From the NCBI GenBank assembly GCA_033439795.1, contig JAUTDP010000011.1:1302001-1366000 (forward strand): DNA of 64,000 bases, written 5' to 3'. Positions 12,182-23,312 of this stretch are shown piece after piece. The number at the start of each line of letters is the position of its first letter. Within the stretch, counting starts at the first letter, position 1. A model generated the notes under the pieces. It was given only the letters and a program-made list of their open reading frames with translations, was not told the origin of the DNA and did not search any database. This stretch comes from Sordaria brevicollis (lineage: Eukaryota > Ascomycota > Sordariomycetes > Sordariales > Sordariaceae). The position numbers and the translations under genes are program-made.

Positions 12182-14269
12182 ATGGCCGACTCGGTGCTCA
12201 GCACCCTCTGCGGAATCTGCCACGCCGAACCTCCCAAATACAAATGCCCCCGCTGCCTCGCCCGAACATGCTCACTGGAGTGTACCAAAAAGCACAAGGT
12301 TAGAGCTGATTGTTCTGGCGTTCGCGATCCCACCGTCTTTGTCCCCGCCAACCGTCTCCGTACCACCGCCGGCATCGACCACGACTACAATTTCATCTCC
12401 TCCATCGAGCGCGCTTGCAAGCGCAACGAGCAAGAGATTGTCGAAGTCCGCAAGATTCTCAGCGACAAAGAGCTACACCCCCAGAATGAAGACAAGGCGT
12501 TCATCAAGGAGTGGCACGGCGATGAGTTGCGCCATGTCCCCGTCGGAACGCTCCCACCACCACAATGGAAACAGCAGAAGATGCAGGAGGAGGGCGCATG
12601 GATATCTGGGTTCAGCAAACAAGTGAGACAGAGGATCAGGAAGCTCAATATCGAAGCCGTATCCATGCCCAGGGGTATGAGCAGACAACGCGAGAACGAG
12701 ACGTCGTGGAACAGGAACCACCAATGCGTTAACTGGCAAGTTGAATGGCTTCTCTTCAACGTTCCCGGTGTTCCTGCGACCGGTAAAGATGAACAACAAC
12801 CGTACCGAATCCTCCATAAAGTCCTCGAATACAAGCCTCTATACCGCGCTCTAGCCGAAACCCTTGCCTGGTACCGCAGGCGCCTAGCTCGACAAGCCCA
12901 AGAAGCCGAATCCCTCTTCGATCAAGACGGCGAAGACCTCGACGCCGATGGCCGTCCCACCAAGCGCCGCAAACTCGAATCTGGCTCCGCCCCAACGAAG
13001 CCTAAGAGAATCACCGAAGTTATCGCCTCCCCATATCTCTCCTCCACGCCGCAAAGCACCCTTACCTCCGCCTGGTCGACCGACTCGCCCTATACCATGC
13101 AATACCCCCTCACCGGCGCCTGGTCACAAACCGCCTGCGACGGCTCCGCCTCGATCCCCAAAACCGATGACGAAGAAACCGTTGACCAATCCCGGCTATT
13201 CGCGGGCTGGAGATTCTTCCTACACAAGACTTGGGCTCCGACGGCCACTCAATCCGGACAACCGAAACCGAACGGGAAACTCCTAATCCCGCTCAACGCG
13301 ACCAAGAACTTATCCCATGCCCTCCGCGGCCGAACGGTAGTTGAATTCCCGACCGTATACGTCCTCCCGCCAGGCGCCGAGTTACCAGAGGGTTTTGGCT
13401 ATGGAGATACGAAGAGGCGGAAGGAGAAGATTGCCAAGGTCAAGAACACTGAAGCAGAGAATGCAGGCGATGAGCAGGAATCGAGCTCGTCTGATTCTAG
13501 CTCGGATTCGGAGGCTGATTCCGAATCAGAGTCGTCGTCGGGCGAGGACGGAGAGGTGGAAGAGATGTCTTCTGCTAATCCTAATGGGCGCAAGAAACAA
13601 TTTGGCTCGCAACAAGCTGCTTTCCGAAGGGACCAGCGCGATCATCAGCGCGGTGGTGGTAGAGGTGGTGGAAAGTGGGAGCGTGGTGGCCGCGGGAGAG
13701 GCGGTCGTGGAGGGAGAGGTGGAAGAGGAGGAGGAGCTGAGGGGAAGAATGTGCGCTTCAAGGCTGAAGACCAAGGACTGGCTGAAGAGGGTGAAGTAGC
13801 AGAAGGAGGAGAGGTCGACAGCGCAGCGTTGGAAGCAGCTGTCCAGCAAGCTGCGAGTGGTGATTTTGGTGTCATCCTCGGAGGAGGAGGTGCAGAAGAC
13901 GGCGAAATCAACAGTGATGGTGACGAAGTCATGGCCGATGCGCCGGATGCCGGTTATGGCTACCGCGGCGGCAGAGGTGGTCGCGGAGGTCGTGGCCGTG
14001 GTCAAGGCCGTGGCGGACCGCGTGGTGGTGGAAGGGGAGGTCGTGGCAACTTCCAGCAACGAGGAGGTGGTGGTGGCAGAGGCGGAGGCAGAGGAGGTAT
14101 GGGAGGAGGCCAACAACAGCAGCAGCAGAGGACGCCTCAGATGGATGTGAACATGGACATCGACGGTCCTAAACAAGAACAGCCACAAAACCCTCCTGCT
14201 CCTCCTACTGCGAGCAACAATGGCGGTGCTCTCGGCGGTCTGGTTGCCTACGGGTCCGATTCTGAGTAG
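12182..14269 (+). CDS. BCD1: HIT-type zinc finger, box C/D snoRNP assembly factor BCD1-like
   Basis: The ATG at 12182 sits in a CACCATGG context. The frame stays open upstream to 11993, but that part looks like leader, so I chose 12182 (695 aa). A HIT zinc finger occupies residues 10-44: Cys 10, 13, 22, 25, 30, 34, His 38 and Cys 44, with the usual spacing. A conserved BCD1 region follows to about residue 430, including WQVEWLLFNV and the GWRFFLHKTW segment. The C-terminus is an acidic/Ser stretch and then two long RGG-box arrays, typical of RNA-binding nucleolar proteins, and a short poly-Gln. BCD1 is known to be required for box C/D snoRNA stability through C/D core protein assembly. No intron is needed. 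The RGG tail is much longer than in yeast Bcd1, which is lineage-specific padding. Confidence 0.87.
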   Translation: MADSVLSTLCGICHAEPPKYKCPRCLARTCSLECTKKHKVRADCSGVRDPTVFVPANRLRTTAGIDHDYNFISSIERACKRNEQEIVEVRKILSDKELHPQNEDKAFIKEWHGDELRHVPVGTLPPPQWKQQKMQEEGAWISGFSKQVRQRIRKLNIEAVSMPRGMSRQRENETSWNRNHQCVNWQVEWLLFNVPGVPATGKDEQQPYRILHKVLEYKPLYRALAETLAWYRRRLARQAQEAESLFDQDGEDLDADGRPTKRRKLESGSAPTKPKRITEVIASPYLSSTPQSTLTSAWSTDSPYTMQYPLTGAWSQTACDGSASIPKTDDEETVDQSRLFAGWRFFLHKTWAPTATQSGQPKPNGKLLIPLNATKNLSHALRGRTVVEFPTVYVLPPGAELPEGFGYGDTKRRKEKIAKVKNTEAENAGDEQESSSSDSSSDSEADSESESSSGEDGEVEEMSSANPNGRKKQFGSQQAAFRRDQRDHQRGGGRGGGKWERGGRGRGGRGGRGGRGGGAEGKNVRFKAEDQGLAEEGEVAEGGEVDSAALEAAVQQAASGDFGVILGGGGAEDGEINSDGDEVMADAPDAGYGYRGGRGGRGGRGRGQGRGGPRGGGRGGRGNFQQRGGGGGRGGGRGGMGGGQQQQQQRTPQMDVNMDIDGPKQEQPQNPPAPPTASNNGGALGGLVAYGSDSE

Positions 14270-14737
14270 GATTCTCGGATCGGGCCTTCACCGACCAGAA
14301 ATCGCTTCTCTTTTCTTTAGCTGATTGACCTTGGGATAATATTACGCGCAAATATCTGTCCTCTGTCAAATAGACATAATCACAGCGTATCTGTCACCCC
14401 TTGTCTTTGCATACCAAGACTGATTTCTTGGTAACTCTTTTGTCTCTCGCGCTGTCAAACACGCTTTCAAAGCTTGATAATGTCATCGACGGCAAGCAAT
14501 AAGATCATACGACCATCCCCACTAGAAACGAAGAGCATTCGAGATTCCGATTGTCTGTGTCTGGCTGATCTAATCATCTGATAATCTGCACTGGATGAAA
14601 AGCTGATCCCATCTCCCGGATATCATCTATTTTCATACCCCCTTCTTTCTGGATAACTGTACACATCGGTGTGCCTGTTCTCGCATGTATCAGTAGTTGC
14701 GTACGTGGGAATTCAATCCACCGAGTCGTAACAATTC
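14270..14737. other. convergent 3' region
   Basis: Lies between the stop of the BCD1 gene (+) and the stop of the CVNH gene (-). It probably holds both 3' untranslated regions. No coding or RNA feature is seen. Confidence 0.6.
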
Positions 14738-15663
14738 TTAGCAGATAGTATAACACGCTACAACATATATAAATTAGCAAAACTTATAGCACCACTTAGC
14801 TCGACGTTCATAGATATATTTTAAACGTACCAGCAATGCAACCAGCCACCGCCCCGGGTTGATCCTGGGGACAATTGTAGAGGCAGTTCTCCAAGCTGCT
14901 AACGCAAGTATCGGTATTGCAGCAAGCGCTACTGTATGAGCAGCAGGCTTTCGGGGCAGCTTTTGAGAAACATGTTTAGCTAATGCTCTGCGAATGTACA
15001 ATAATGCGGCTAGACATGGGAAGTGCCCTTACACCTATGACCGAAACACCACATGTAACCGTCTGAATTACCTATAAAAGGATCTATTATGGGGATGATT
15101 AGCTACTGAGCTGAGTTGAATAAAGTAGGTATGTCTTCAAAAGTTGAGTGAAGCTGGTGAATATAGTCAACGTATGGTAACTTACTCAAATCGATAGAAG
15201 TAGTCCGTTTACCAGACGCTGATTGACAGTCACACTTCATGATTGCCGACCCCGATATATAGCAATGACTGCAACTGAAGGCATAGTTCCCCCTGTTCAA
15301 TTTTTTGTTAGTCCCCGTTCGAAACGTTATAATAAGGGTACAGCAGGCTGCTATACATACCCTTCCCGAGCAACAAGCTGTCCGTTGGCATTGGCAATGC
15401 AGAGATTCAAGTCTTCCACTGTCAAACGCTGCCCGCCATCGTTTTGCCGACAGTGAGCGTAAAGATAGTGGTCGTCGGATATGTCAAGCTAAATCTCCGT
15501 AGTTAGGCACCGCACAACACAAAAAAGAGGTTGAGAAAACTGAAGGAAGAGAAAGGGAGTCATCCAATATAAGCGTACGTACGTTATTACAAGACTGAAA
15601 AAATCCCGAATCCCCAAGGACGAAGGTGGACAGAGTGGAAAGCAAAAAGATCGAAGACTTCAT
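14738..15663 (-). CDS. secreted cyanovirin-N (CVNH) domain protein with Cys-rich C-terminal tail
   Basis: Six exons: 15663-15583, 15488-15361, 15292-15186, 15083-15033, 14959-14831 and 14757-14738; total 516 nt, 171 aa. Each join keeps the frame, and introns 3-5 show good donors or branches (GTAAGT; GTAAGG with GCTAAAC; GCTAAT). Residues 1-20 are a signal peptide (MKSSIFLLSTLSTFVLGDSG). A CVNH domain follows: FFQSC, LYAHCR, LNLCIANANGQL, GNYAFSCSHCYISG, KCDCQ, SIDLN and IGNSDG. The tail of about 50 residues has roughly ten cysteines (ACCSYSSACCNTDTC, ending ACYTIC). If the fourth intron were retained, a stop at 15010 would give a 129-aa CVNH-only product. CVNH domains bind mannose-rich glycans; a cell-wall or defence lectin role is inference. 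Confidence 0.8.
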
Positions 15664-16588
15664 GGTAACTGGTAGAGAAGAGTACGTGGAGGGTTAATAC
15701 TAATAGGCAAGAGGTTGACGGAAAGAAGGGTTGAATGATACAAAAGCGTGTTTCAAAGTGGTAGTGGCACATAAACGCATTATAACGAGAGGAGAGGGAT
15801 TGCTTTGTTTTATATACAAATGTGGGATCCTGTCTGTGATTATCTCAGTCCAATTGGACTCAACTGATGTCGTCGGTCGGCCGGGCTTGCCGTTGACGGT
15901 CCTGGATATGTTCCTCCTCCTCCTCAAGTCCGTCCATAGTCCGCTGGGGGATTCATGCCCGTATGATTGATAGTCGCCACGCACTCCCCTCGCGGTCCAC
16001 GGCAACCTCACCTTATCTCCGGTCCTGAGAGCGGTTCTATCTCTGGCTTTGCGCAATGCGCAATGCGCGTACGCTCGTTGACGCGGGGGTCTCACGCCGA
16101 TGAATGAGTTTTGGAAGCTGAGAAAGAGCCTGATCAGATATCTACCTCTAGGTTTTCGAAGGATGTGGCAATGCTTTCTCTTTCCCCCCTCACGTGGTGA
16201 CGACCCCCGTCGCCCTAACTGGTAGTATGCTAGTGATTATCCTTCTCGTAGGGGGCGCACGCGGAGGAATACGTACCTAGAAGTAGTTTCTCTCGGTCAG
16301 CTTACGTGATGTTCGTGCTGGTCGGTCATGCCTTTGACACTGGTGGGTTGACAATAGGTTTAGTTTCATTGATATTAGGATTGAAGAAGAGTAATAGAAA
16401 AGAGGATACCGAAGCATAATCACAATAAAGAAAAGATATAGAATACCTAAATCGTGTTGTTCACTGGCCATAATCAAAACCCGGACATAATAGCCAGCGC
16501 CAAGCAAAGTGTTGACACAACTGACACTTTCACAGTGTTTGTCTTCTGGTTTTTGTCTTTATAAGTAAAAGAATAACGTGAAATAAGC
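15664..16588. other. intergenic, upstream of the CVNH gene
   Basis: Holds the presumed CVNH promoter and the approach to the second 5S gene. I see no open frame with protein-like composition. A short frame near 16.3-16.5 kb was considered and rejected. Confidence 0.5.
16560..16564 (+). promoter_or_regulatory. TATA box of the 5S rRNA gene
   Basis: TATAA at -29 to -25 relative to the 5S start at 16589, the same spacing as in the other copy. The flanks of the two genes are otherwise unrelated, so the shared position is meaningful. Confidence 0.75.
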
Positions 16589-16707
16589 ACATACGACCAT
16601 ACCCACTGGAAAACTCGGGATCCCGTCCGCTCTCCCATAGATAAGCCAGTGAGGGCCAGACTAGTAGTTGGGTCGGTGACGACCAGCGAATCCCTGGTGT
16701 TGTATGT
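16589..16707 (+). rRNA. 5S ribosomal RNA
   Basis: A 119-nt 5S gene, identical base for base to the minus-strand copy at 3581-3699. Transcription would start at ACATACGACC. The 3' end TTGTATGT is followed directly by seven T, a polymerase III terminator. Identity does not extend into the flanks, so this is a dispersed gene and not a segmental duplication. At 119 bp it is far below the length of repeat that RIP attacks, which explains why both copies are intact. Confidence 0.95.
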
Positions 16708-17830
16708 TTTTTTCGTCTCTCATTCCTTTTTTCCCCCTTTTTGTCTGTGTCTTCTTTTTGCTTTTTTGAGTCATTTCCTCTTTCACTGTGGTTTCCTCTA
16801 CTTTCGCCGGCTTCATGGTTTCGCTTCACCACGAGTAGGTTGGATATGTGCAGCCAAGGAGTTGGGGCAATTCTCCAGCTACCTCTATCTTCGACTGGGT
16901 GAAAGGAGCTTGAGCTAGGCATGCTTTGCATTTTCCTGACCGTTCGCGTCTTCGGAGGTAAGATAAATGGAACTGAGACTTTGTCAACGGTTGACGTAGG
17001 TGGTGGCTGGTGAGGAAGTGAGTTCATCTGGCGGATAGAGGCAAACCGGTCGAAGCACTAGAATATCGTTTGAGTGAGATATTTCGATCGTGGGAAAGAT
17101 GGACAATTAAGTGCCTGTATATCGTGGTTCAACAAACGGTAGATCTGAGCAACTGCAGGGTCTCAGATGATGTCAAGCTAAGACAGCAATACGTAGCTTC
17201 CGTAGAACCAGGAGTTCGGTCGTGCCGGAACAATTAGGTCGTGGTCTTTGCCAGGGGACAAGGGGTAGATATTGTGTGAAGTATGGAAGGACGTGCAACG
17301 ATAGAAGACAAACAGATACACTAGATGGAAAGATGTTCTCATTGAATAACAACCCAAATTTGGCTTTTTGATATCCCATGACACCTTGAAACCACAACTT
17401 TGCAAAATGCAAAACCAAGCCAGACAACCAGAAACCAAGTGAAGCAACTAGCAACCCGCAGAACTCCGCAACCAATGTTAGGCAAAGAAAAGCGAAATAA
17501 TATCTCGCTGCTAGTGTCAAGAAAAATGACGAGATTAGATTCATGATTCTTTTTGTGACCTTTGTTTTCCTCCCCCTTTTCGATTAAAGGAGGGGGAAGG
17601 AAAACTTCGGTGCACAGAATCGAGGCCATCCTCTTCCTCCCTGTTAAGCCACACATCCACACATCACATGTCTGCATATCGCCTGCCTCCTTCCCTCCTT
17701 TCTTTAGATCGAAGCGAGAAGGAGGCAAGAGCTAAGCTATTCTAATGCGTAATACGTAAGGGAAGGGGGTATCAACACGCCATGCCATATGACCAAAGCA
17801 TAACAATCCATGTCGCCTCAACTCATCTCT
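16708..17830. other. intergenic, 3' side of frh
   Basis: Between the 5S gene and the stop of frh. Pyrimidine-rich stretches and short overlapping frames at 17.2-17.7 kb are probably the frh 3' untranslated region. No gene is supported. Confidence 0.5.
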
Positions 17831-20800
17831 TTACAGATACAAACTGTTGAAAGAAACAATGTCACGTCTGATCTTGGACAAGCTCAGCTCGAACTTGTCC
17901 TTGAGCTCCTCACTGCCCATGACGCGGGCAGCCTCGGCCATTTGGCGGAGGAGCTCCTCGAGACGGCGGAAGAGACGGATGAGGGAGCCTTCGTAGACGT
18001 TGGTCATTTTGCTGTTGCTTATGTTAGTGACCAAAATTCCCAAAAATGATAGGGACGTAGATGACATACCAAATTTCAGAGAACGGCCTGCCCTGAGCCC
18101 AAGCCAGGACAGTTTCCATGAGCTGCCACTTGAGACTCTGAACGTACTCGTCCTCGTTGACATCCAGCTTACTCTCCGCGCTGACCTTGGCGATGATCCT
18201 GGCCTGGGCCTGGATCTCACGGAAGGGCTTAGCCAGCTCCTCCTTGAGGGCCGCGGTCTCGATCTTCTCGTCAAAGATGAAGCAGCTGAGAATGCAAGCG
18301 CAAACCTCAGGGCTCAGCTCGTTGAAGAAGCGGTTGAAGAGCAGCTCGGCAAGAAGAAGCTCATGACCCTCGGTTGAGGAGATCTCGCAAGCGACACGAG
18401 CCTTCATCTCGACGACTTCAGCATCGTTGATGAAGCCCAGTCTGCGAAGGACACGCTTGCGAGACTTGAGCTCGTCAAGCTGCGCAACGCTGTGAGCCTG
18501 GGCAATGGCCTTCTTCTTCTCCTTGATCTTGTCGCCAAGGCTAATCTTGAGGTTATACTGGTTCCAGAGCTCAGCAAGGAGAGGAGAGTTGTGGAGAGGG
18601 TTAGCGACCAGGCGGGACTCGAGGACCTCAATCTTGCGGAGAAGCTTCTTAAAGCCGTCGTCATTGATACCCATGTTCTCCATAGGATCCAGGATAGGAA
18701 TGCCGTCAGGGAAGCGACGGCTAATCTCCTCGCAGGCCTTACCCACACCGTCCTTGTCATCCGCGCTTTCGAGACGCTTGGGCAAGAAGACGCGCATCTG
18801 ACCGAGAGCCCTGAGACAGTTCAGAAGGCAGGGGATAACCTCCCACCTGGCATTCTTGCTATCCTTTCCTGCAGGCATGATGCCCTCGGGCATCGGCTTG
18901 TCCCCACGGGCCTTTGGATTGAAATCGCCAGACACCTTCAGCAAAACATCCAAAACAAGAGACTCCTGTTCTGGATAAGGCGGCTGTCCATTCTTCGGGC
19001 TTGCCCGCGGAGTGTACTTGAGCAGGACACCCCAACCATAGTCTACTCCACTTGGACTCTTGATCTGAATGAGGCGCCCCTCCTGGAAGAACCCACTGCA
19101 GTTGTTGGGGTGTTGAATAACGTGGACCATATCCTTGTTGTACTCTTCCAACTGGTTACGGACGCTGTAATAATCCTTGACAATGCTCTCATCAGGGATA
19201 ATGATGGCGTCCCTCTCCTGTTGCAAACTAATGAGCTCACGCTCGAGCTGCGGTACGCTGGCGGCGTTCTGGAACTGGAAGAAACACCTTTCCAGCATGT
19301 ATTCTGGGGAAATGGCCTCGATACGGAGCAGGTTGAGGACCATGTTATAACCAAGATGGAAAGCAGAGTTGAGCTTGTCCTGGTTTCCGACAACGATACC
19401 TCTGGCCGTCTCGGGCTCGAGCTTGTCATCGATCATCATGATGACAATACCGCGATCATCGAGACCACGACGACCGGCTCTGCCAGCCATCTGAATGTAC
19501 TCGGAGGAAGTAAGGGGGCGGCGTTGCTGACCATCCCACTTGGTGACCTGGGTGAAGACAACGGTTCTGGCAGGCATGTTCAGACCAATGGAGAAGGTTT
19601 CGGTAGCGAAAAGGACCTTGATAAGACCCTCCTGGAACAGAATCTCGATGGTCTCCTTGAGGATAGGCAACAAGCCGGAGTGATGCACACCGATACCCTT
19701 ACGCAGAAGGGGAAGGATGTTGGCGATCTGGGGGAGGTTCTTGTCGTCCTCGGACAGCGAAGCAAGGGCGTTTTCGAAGACCTTGTTAACCATGGCCTCC
19801 TCATCCGGGGCGTTGAACTTCATGCTGGAACTGGCCAAAGCCATCTGCTCGCACTCCCTCTTGCTGAAGTTGAAGACGATGACAGGCTGGAAGTTCTTCT
19901 TGAGGATCATCTTGATGATCTTGGCAATATCCGCCTTCTCATCAGTAGCCTCTCCGCCCTTGTTCGTCTTCTTGTTCTTACCCTTGCCCTTTTGCTTAGC
20001 ACTCCAGTCGTTGGAATCGGTACCCTTCTTCTCCTCGATCATGGACATTGCCTGGTTGAAGTTATTCTCCTTGAAATTGCCCTTCTCGTCGACAATGAGC
20101 AGGATACCCTTGCCTCCAGCGGGGAAGAAGTAGTTTTGCAAGGGCGTGGGACGGAAATCGGTGTAGACGACGTGGCAGGCTTGACGATGGATCTTGGCGA
20201 TCCATTCGGCGAACTGGAAGGCGTTGGGAATGGTGGCGGAGAGGAAGACGTATCTGACCTTGTCGGGAAGCAAGATGATGGTCTCTTCCCAGACAACACC
20301 TCTAATCTTGTCGCGCATGTAGTGGATTTCGTCGAAAACGACCCAGGCGACTTCGCGCATAATCTCGGAACCGCGATACAACATGGACCGCAGAATTTCG
20401 GTGGTCATGACGAGACAACTGGCTGTAGGGTTAATGGTAACATCACCAGTCATGAGGCCGACATCACCAAACTCTGCCTGGAAATCTCTGTACTTTTGAT
20501 TGGAAAGAGCCTTGATGGGACTGGTGTAGATGACCCTCTGGTTCTTCTTGAGACACTGGGCGATGGCGTATTCGGCAACGACCGTCTTACCAGCAGAGGT
20601 ATGGGCGGAAACCAGGACACTCTCCTCGCGCTCAATGGAGGCGACGGAGAGGGCCTGGAAAGGATCGAGCTTGAAGGAGTATGTTCGGGCGGGCTCGGCG
20701 GGGGGCTTGTGTTCGGACAAGGGGATATACTCGTAGTCCAGATCGGGGGGAAGGGCGACTTGATGCTGGATGTTATGGGAGAGCACGATGGACTCGCCCT

Positions 20801-21179
20801 CGGTGTTTGCGAAACCCTGAGCGCCGGTGACCTCTCGGGACTCTGCCGTCTGGAAGGCATCGGTCATGATGGGCTCGGCCTCGTCCGTCTTCTTTCTGCG
20901 CTTGCTGTCGCCCTGTCCGTGGGCGCTTTGAGGCGACTGAACATCGTCGGCAGCGGCAGAGGCATCACCGTTGGTGGTCGTGGTCTGGTCGGCGCTGGTG
21001 GTGTTGCTGGTGGTTTCTTGCGGCGCAGGCACGGGCTGGAATTGTTGTTGTTGTTGCTGCTGAGCGACGGCGGCGGCGATGTTGGCGGCAGCTCCATCGG
21101 TCATTTCGACATCGGGAGAGGCCTTGCGCTTCTTCTGAGCGCGAGGCTGCTCCTCGAAAACCTCAAAGAGGTCATCCAT
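17831..21179 (-). CDS. frh: Mtr4/Dob1-type DExH RNA helicase, FRQ-interacting RNA helicase FRH
   Basis: Exon 1 is 21179-18070 and exon 2 is 18011-17831; the 58-nt intron 18069-18012 (GTATGT to CAACAG) joins FSEIC to KMTNVYEGSLIR, the conserved Mtr4 end. Product 1096 aa. I chose ATG 21179 (MDDLFEVFEE) over the longer frame. The N-terminus of about 130 residues is disordered with a seven-Gln run at 40-46. Helicase motifs: SAGKT 195-199, DEIH 283-286, SAT 314-316, QMAGRAGRRG 563-572. The KOW/arch insertion and the C-terminal ratchet-helical region ending SLYL follow. Mtr4 feeds RNA to the nuclear exosome in the TRAMP complex. In Neurospora this protein, FRH, is also the obligate partner of the clock protein FRQ. 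It is divergent from TSC13. Confidence 0.95.
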
Positions 21180-21968
21180 CTTGACGGGTGTTGGAGGTGT
21201 CCCCCAATCAGACGGAGTGGTGTGTTGGTCGACAAACAGGAAATGCGAAGGTGGTGTGAGATACAATACAGCTCCTCAAGCACCTCTAGGCTTCCTGAGC
21301 CTTTGGGGACTATGGGCTGTAAAACAAATAAAAAGTGGCGTGCTTAGACGGCCAGAAAGGTGTTGTGGAGGGGAGGGTTGTTGGATTGCAGAAACCCAAG
21401 AACCAACGACGACCCTGACGAAGAGACGACAGACGGGACAATCGACCGATAAAGTCGTTATCGCTAACGAAAGAAAAAAAGTTGAAGGCAAGGAACCGGG
21501 GACATTGGCAGTGGCAGAATTATCTGCGGGTCTCCACAGGCGGTCAGGCCAATCGATCGCTCGATCCGGACGACATTGAATCGATCACTTCTTGGGTATG
21601 CATCTATCAGAGTTGGAGAAGCTTGCATAGATGCATATAAGAGCGTCACCTCAACTGACTCCGCCAATCCGAGGTATCGGAGCTCGACGGTGGGCCCGCG
21701 CGCCAAAACTTCTCGGGAGGTGTGGAGTGCCACGTCCGTCTCTGGAGGTCCGCCACGGGAGCGGCCACTGACAGCGCTGTAACTGTCTCCGCGGACACCG
21801 CCCAAGCTAGGACGGTAGTGGCCCCGGCCCCGGTCTCTCTGTTCTGTTAACTTCCATTTTCTTTCATCTGATCGTGGAATCTATTTTTTTTCTCCTCTTG
21901 TACCCTTCTCGGATTCCATTCGGTATAACCTTTCATCTTGGTCGATAGGTACACCACACAAAGTCACC
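21180..21968. promoter_or_regulatory. divergent promoter region between frh and TSC13
   Basis: A 789-bp gap between two start codons facing away from each other. It must contain both leaders and promoters. I see no repeat and cannot name individual factor sites with confidence. Confidence 0.55.
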
Positions 21969-22998
21969 ATGGCCACCAAGCTCTCTCTCAAGCTCTCCAA
22001 CAAGTCGCCCAGGCAGGCCATCAAGAAGCTGCCGGCTTCCATTGAGCTTCCCGCCGACGCCACCGTCGAGGACGCGAAGCAGGCTGTTGCCCGCCAGTCC
22101 GGCATCAGCGACTTCAACCGCATTGGTCTCTTTGACCCCGAGACCAAGAAGATTCTCAAGAACCGCAAGGCTCTTGTTCGCGATGAGGCCGGTGTTGTCA
22201 AGGCCGGCGAGCTCGTCGTCAAGGACCTTGGTACGTCATGATTTCTTGAACCACAAAAAAAACATGTGATAATTCCTCAAAAAACTAACGCAACCCACCA
22301 CGACAATAGGCCCCCAGATCGCCTGGCGCACCGTCTTCGTGATCGAGTACTTTGGTCCCATCCTCTTCCACGTCCTCGTCCCTCTGCTCCGCCCCTACAT
22401 CTACAGCTTCGGCTCGTGGGCCTACAAGAACGAGACCGAGACGCCCATGTCTCAGGTCCAGTGGCTCCTCTTCGCCCTCTTCAACCTCCACTTCCTCAAG
22501 CGCGAGTACGAGACCATCTTTGTCCACAAGTTCTCTGCCAACACCATGCCCGCCTTCAACATCTTCCGCAACTCTGCCTTCTACTGGATCCTCGCCGGCC
22601 TCATGTGCTCCGTCGACATCTACCGCCCCGGCTCTTCCTCTGACCGCAACGGTCTCGGTCTTCTCGACTACTTCGGCATTGGTCTTTTCGCCGTCTGCGA
22701 GGTCTGCAACTGGATCGTTCACCAGCACTTGGCCTCTCTCCGCAAGCCCGGCGGCACTGAGCGCGGCATCCCCAACTGCATTGGTTCCAACCTGGTTACC
22801 AGCCCCAACTACATGTTCGAGGTCCTCGCTTGGGTTGGTGTCATCTTGATCAGCCGCAGCTTTGCTGTCGTCATCTTCATTGCTACCGGCACTTTCTACA
22901 TGCGCAGCTGGTCTCGTGGCAAGGAGAGGGCTCTTCGCAAGGAGTTCGGTGACCGCTACAAGGCCAAGCGCTACACCATGCTTCCCGGTCTTATCTAA
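21969..22998 (+). CDS. TSC13: very-long-chain enoyl-CoA reductase (TECR/TSC13)
   Basis: Exons 21969-22230 and 22310-22998; intron 22231-22309 (GTACGT, branch ACTAAC, acceptor AATAG). Product 316 aa, the usual size of the family. The ATG sits in a CACCATGG context. Residues 1-87 form a ubiquitin-like N-terminal part (ATVEDAKQAVARQSGISDFN). The rest is a multi-pass membrane region ending in the steroid 5-alpha-reductase-type C-terminal domain with SNLVTSPNYMFEVLAWVG, and finishing RYTMLPGLI. TSC13 carries out the last step of the endoplasmic-reticulum fatty-acid elongation cycle, reducing trans-2-enoyl-CoA with NADPH to make very-long-chain acyl-CoA for sphingolipids. It shares a divergent promoter region with frh. 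Confidence 0.93.
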
Positions 22999-23312
22999 GC
23001 TGCCTGGTGAAAGGGTTGGCTTGGTGTTAGCTGGGGCATGTTGGTTGGTCTTTCAGCTTAGTGCTGATGGCCCGATGCAAGCATTCTTGTACACTTGTGT
23101 ACGACAATCGAGCATTGTGGTAGTGATGTTATGACACCGCTACCCAGTCTCGTGTGTTATAGGGTGTTAGATAAAACTGGTGATAGAATTGTGTAATGAA
23201 ATGAAGGAGTCTGACTCCAACAACATATTATCCAACTTTTGGTATCTCAATCGTTACATCGTGACATCGTTAAGCTTCCTTTCCCATATCCAACCAAGCT
23301 GAGAAGATGAAC
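22999..23312. other. convergent 3' region
   Basis: Short gap between the stops of TSC13 (+) and the BLOC1S1-like gene (-). It would hold both 3' untranslated regions; no other feature seen. Confidence 0.6.

Noticed and set aside
16277..16507. Short frame MASEQHDL with a possible donor and GTGACC-rich continuation
   Set aside because: Candidate joins give only about 20 residues with no family and no consistent acceptor.
18492..21347. 951-codon open frame antisense to frh
   Set aside because: It is a mirror of strong codon bias in a highly expressed gene. It has no domain of its own, and the helicase on the other strand is unambiguous.
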